A stretch of 64,000 nt of DNA from assembly GCF_964340395.1 (NCBI RefSeq), contig NC_135558.1, positions 21,327,371 to 21,391,370 on the forward strand. Reading direction: 5' to 3'. Positions 59,818 through 64,000 of this stretch are shown piece by piece. This stretch comes from Glandiceps talaboti. Lineage: Eukaryota; Hemichordata; Enteropneusta; Spengelidae. Numbering within the stretch: position 1 is the first letter of the stretch; each line of letters begins with the position of its first letter. A program made the position numbers and the translations under genes. The notes under the pieces are model-generated. The model had not been told where the DNA came from. It did not search any database and worked only from the letters and a program-made list of their open reading frames with translations.

Positions 59818-61504
59818 GTAGGTCGTGTATTTGTCGTAGTAGCGAACTGAAAATGTACATTTTAGATAAATGTCGGGAACTTATGTTTATTTGTAAAGTT
59901 TATTTGAGTTTAAAATCAATTGCGTTTTTCTCATTAAATGACCACAACCAAATAATCAATATGAGAATTCAATGATTGTGTCATCCACGGCAACATTATG
60001 AGTTTACAACCCTTTTGATAATTCTATTATCGTTGCCATGGCAATATAATGTGATGATATGGCCGAAATAAGGAGTGAAAATGTGTTAATTGCAAAGTAG
60101 TACGTAAAGTAGTGTAATTGAGAGAATTCGTCGGACACGGCCAACACTTTAGGTAGATTGCTCTGTTTACGACTCACAATAGTAGGCATGATTGGAAAAA
60201 CCACCACCCTGCTGTTCGAACTCGATGGTTTGGCAGTTTTGATAATTCACACTTCTTGTTGAGTAAATCGTCCAGATATACATGTATGAGATTCGTGTGA
60301 CTTCCGTCGATGTATTTTGTATTCAGCTATATAATCGACCTCGGCAAAGAAAATGGAAAATTTACTCAGGTAATATAAACAAAGTGTGTTTACGATAACC
60401 AGACCGATCCTAGTTTAAACCGCCGACCCTAAACATTTTTCAAACATTTAAAGCAAAAAGATCAGAAATTCTTTGTCTACTTGACCACCATGCACGTCTC
60501 ACGGTTTTCTGTCTCCAGCGATGTCTATACATATTTCATCAAACTATCACAGAATGGGTATTCTGACCGACATTTCGTTTCGTTTTGGGTCGCAGCAATA
60601 TTTTTCAAAAATAAAAACAATTGAAAAGATAAGATAAGATAAGATAAGATAAGATAAAATAAAATCCCGACCTACTAACCCTATTTTCTGAGGCTATATT
60701 ATCGGAAACAAACAATTATTTCCCCTGCCAAATTACATTTAGAAAACAAATCTGTCGTTTACTATTTCATTCCGTTGGATCTTATTAATATTTGGATTTT
60801 CTGAGAAGAGCCTGTGTGTTAAATGTATTGGTTAGTTGCCAAACGTTGAGATTTCCTTTGCTTTCAATTCATTGACTTGTACACAAGTAGCACGTATTTC
60901 GTTACCACTGTAAATGTGTCCTTTATCAAGCTGTCACAGTGATTAACATAACGATTTAATTGTCTATTGTCTTATCAACTTAATTAGTCGTAACAATTCT
61001 AATGTTGGCACGTAACAGGCTTACAGTATAGGTATACATAATTAGTCAGTCACGTCAATATAGCCAAGCCAACAAAAGCAAACGCCAGGAGATCAAATAA
61101 CAAATTCGTGTAATTTCATGTCAGATCCGCTGGTATTAGAAAATCATCCATTTAACCCCCTTCAGTAGTTCTGTATATCAGTAAAACACAATATACGATT
61201 TGTTTGGTAACATTAAGGCTTATATTTTTACGCCAATATTTAAGTACAGGTTTTACAATTGAGGTTTGTTTCTGTGTAAGATTAATTATACATTTGTCAG
61301 TTTTTTTCACAGCAAATGACATAATTTAGCGTGAAACCCTTGCCAATGGCAAAGTTCAATACTCCGTTTACGGGTTCGTTAACAGATGATGACATATGAC
61401 AATCCAAAAAAACAAAAAAACATCGTACATTTGCATTAATGACCAAACATTGGGTCCAGTCTTAAACTCCTATTCTTACAAGCCAGATTATATATTTCTG
61501 CTGA
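59818..61504 (+). other. Start of Lhx6/8 intron 4
   Basis: No further coding exon recognised. The conserved C-terminal part of the protein is not found here. Includes an AAGAT repeat (60623-60665). The remainder is AT-rich. Confidence 0.6.
60623..60665. repeat. (AAGAT)n microsatellite
   Basis: About six GATAA units passing into AAAATAAAAT. Confidence 0.93.
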
Positions 61505-61660
61505 CGCAATGAATTACATCACGGCCTCTGACGAGCACGTCACGCCATAAAGAGTCACGGCCTCTCCGACGAGCACGTCACGCCATAAAGAGTCACGGCA
61601 TCTCTGAGGAGCACGTCACCATAAAGAGTCACGGCCTCTCTGACGAGCACGTCACGCCGT
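61505..61660. repeat. ~38-bp minisatellite, four units
   Basis: Unit ACGGCCTCTCCGACGAGCAC plus GTCACGCCATAAAGAGTC, GC-richer than its surroundings, with small indels between copies. Confidence 0.93.
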
Positions 61661-63009
61661 ACGAATCATGTGGTTTACTACACTGTAAACTCTACCTTCA
61701 TTTATTTGGGACAGAACATCGTAACATATTTCACACTGTTGATCACCTTAACCGTCTGATAATAAACAGTGTTGATATGCCAAAAATATTATGAAAATAC
61801 ACCAAGTATCGAAACAAGTGATCTTCTAATAATTGAAAATCCATATTAAGAAATTTCATGTTCTGACAACACTAGTTCAAGGAAAAGTGGGCCTTGAAAC
61901 AGTAAAGCGTCGTGGCCATTCCTGAAGACCGGTGACGTGTTATAGGGTATTTCTTTAAAGTGTACCGTTCACATCTCTTCAAATTGAAACGTACATTCTG
62001 CTTCAAATGAATTGAATCACCGTGGGCATCCAGGAGAACGGAAATTACAACTGGTCACTCCACTGCATCAATAATTACTTCATAATTACAAAAATTCTAT
62101 GACGACTTTAATTAATTTTCGGACAACCTTACAGAGATCGAATTAAATTCTTGGAGATACACGCCACGCATTTTGTCTCTTTTTCGATTTGGGAATTCGA
62201 TCACCGCATGACCGCTACAGAATTAGACTAGGTACAAAAGAAACGTACTACTGAGAAGGACGTAATTGAAATGATAAAATTAATATCTTGGCCTCCTTTG
62301 TTTTTTGTTTTATTAAATTGAACCAAGTTGTTTGACATGACAAGTAATAAAGCTAAAGTGGTAATAACTCGTACTTTAATCATACCACGTAGAGGGATGT
62401 ACAATTACTCCACGTGTCATTACAGCTTCAGCCGCGATCACTATTCTGCGAGTGCACGGCGTCCATTATGTCATTTCTTAGACTGACTCCAAGGGTAATA
62501 TTATAACTAATATACTGGGTACTGACAACGGTAAACAATATCAGCTAATCAAAAAGCTATATTAAAATAGTAAGATACAAATATAGTTATATGTAAAGCC
62601 TTACACGAGTGGCGAGTGTTTCTATAGCAATAAGGGTGAATTCGTTGTAGATATGTGTATTAGAGATACTTACCGATCAGCTATTTGTGGAATATGAGGT
62701 GTAACTCTCTATTGTCGGGGATTATTAAAACCCAGTGTTTACTCGACATAAATCTTTAACCTACACACCAAAAGGCGTGAAAATACTAGAGGAGAGAACA
62801 AAAGAATAACATGTATAGTTGTGTTCATCTTATTGTGGAAAATCCGATGTACATCATAGTCATATCGCAACTGATGTAAGGTGTGAAAATTGAATCTCTT
62901 CACTTGATAAGGGTCAATGCGGCACCCTTTGTCTTCTATAAGGCGCCTAGTCTTTCTTAGAACCTGTAGATATCATAATATTTATGCTAATGTGTTTCAC
63001 TGTATATGA
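61661..63009. other. No recognised content
   Basis: AT-rich, probably still intron of the Lhx6/8 gene. No exon seen. Confidence 0.5.
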
Positions 63010-64000
63010 TGAATGTGATGACATAAACGAGGAACATTGTGTACCAGATAGTATTCGTCATCTAGGAACATTGTGTACTAGATAGTATTCGTCATCTACG
63101 AACATTGTGTACTAGATAGATAGTATTCGTCATTTAGGAACATTGTGTACTAGATAGTATTAGTAACCGTCATCTAGGAACATTGTGTACTAGATAGTAT
63201 TCGTCATCTAGGAACATTGTGTACTAGATAGTATTCGTCATCTAGGAACATTGTGTACTAGATAGTATTCGTCATCTAGGAACATTGTGTACTAGATAGT
63301 ATTCGTCATCTAGGAACATTGTGTACTAGATACTATTCGTCATCTAGGAACATTGTGTACTAGATAGATAGTATTCGTCATCTAGGAACATTGTGTACTA
63401 GATAGTATTCGTCATCTAGGAACATTGTGTACCAGATAGTATTCGTCATCTAGGAACATTGTGTACTAGATAGTATTCGTCATCTACGAACATTGTGTAC
63501 TAGATACTATTCGTCATCTAGGAACATTGTGTACTAGATACTATTCGTCATTTAGGAACACTGTGTACTAGATAGTATTAGTCATCTAGGAACATTGTGT
63601 ACTAGATAGTATTCGTCATCTAGGAACATTGTGTACCAGATACTATTCGTCATCTAGGAACATTGTGTACTAGATAGTATTCGTCATCTAGGAACATTGT
63701 GTACTAGATAGTATTCGTCATCTAGGAACATTGTGTACTAGATAGTATTCGTCATCTAGGAACATTGTGTACTAGATAGATAGTATTCGTCATCTAGGAA
63801 CATTGTGTACTAGATAGTATTCGTCATCTAGGAACATTGTGTACTAGATAGTATTAGTCATCTAGGAACATTGTGTACTAGATAGATAGTATTCGTCATC
63901 TAGGAACATTGTGTACTAGATAGTATTCGTCATCTAGGAACATTGTGTACTAGATAGTATCAGTCATCTAGGAACATTGTGTACTAGATAGTATTAGTCA
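63010..64000. repeat. 34-bp minisatellite running off the window
   Basis: Unit GTCATCTAGGAACATTGTGT followed by ACTAGATAGTATTC, 34 bases, about 28 units to the last base of the window. Variants include an extra AGAT (38 bases), ATACTATTC and ATTAGTC endings, and CTACGAAC. Total length unknown. Probably in an Lhx6/8 intron or downstream of the gene. Confidence 0.97.

Noticed and set aside
63010-64000. Second CRISPR-like regular array (34 bp)
   Set aside because: No spacers between units; simple tandem repeat.

Overview
The window is a stretch of AT-rich, repeat-laden animal genomic DNA with large introns. GT/AG-bounded exons, a LIM-homeodomain gene, non-LTR, Penelope-like and LTR retroelement remnants, cut-and-paste transposon relics and very many micro- and minisatellites all point to a metazoan, and the style fits a marine invertebrate (cephalochordate, hemichordate or lophotrochozoan). 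I cannot fix the species from sequence alone. No prokaryotic operons, CRISPR arrays or rRNA genes are seen, and no tRNA gene is recognised.

The only clearly intact conserved host gene is an Lhx6/Lhx8 (Drosophila Arrowhead-type) LIM-homeobox gene on the + strand. Four coding exons are resolved: 44450-44494 (N-terminus), 44945-45126 (LIM1), 54513-54739 (LIM2) and 59560-59817 (homeodomain). Splice phases 0/2/1/1 join into 237 codons with no stop. The C-terminal exon(s) are not found and probably lie beyond 64000. The two long introns (9.4 and 4.8 kb) hold a 48-bp minisatellite, CATA/CAAA, ACAAC, TGTTG, TATG and GTT microsatellites and the 3' end of a LINE ending about 120 bp before the homeobox exon.

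Weaker gene signals are a possible CIDE-N-like terminal exon at 8076-8168 with a poly(A) signal at 8840, a TRAF-type MATH-domain exon on the minus strand at 27973-28275, a dead integrase-core (DDE) gene at 11988-12889 (minus), and a frameshifted unclassified protein at 13698-15881 (minus).

The first 45 kb is mostly mobile-element strata. Three related copies of a PIF/Harbinger-like non-autonomous element lie at 2599-6370, 26147-27949 and 29190-30830; the middle one is complete with ~42-bp TIRs and a TAA duplication. The first copy carries two nested insertions absent from the second: a 770-bp solo LTR (2881-3650, TGT...ACA, TTTC duplication) and a Penelope-like element 3' end (5191 to about 6088) with a candidate hammerhead ribozyme at 5689-5731. 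LINE remnants occur at 1530-2040, 23095-23612, 25423-25611 and 58960-59441. A 204-bp hAT-like MITE (23984-24187) and a 36-bp inverted-repeat pair bounding 3.1 kb (17976-21078) are further candidates.

Large tandem arrays: 37-bp (9256-11176), 48-bp (34770-35580), 19-bp (37129-40484, ~180 copies), 48-bp (46061-47110) and 34-bp (63010 to the window end). Many apparent reading frames in the window are only these repeats read through.
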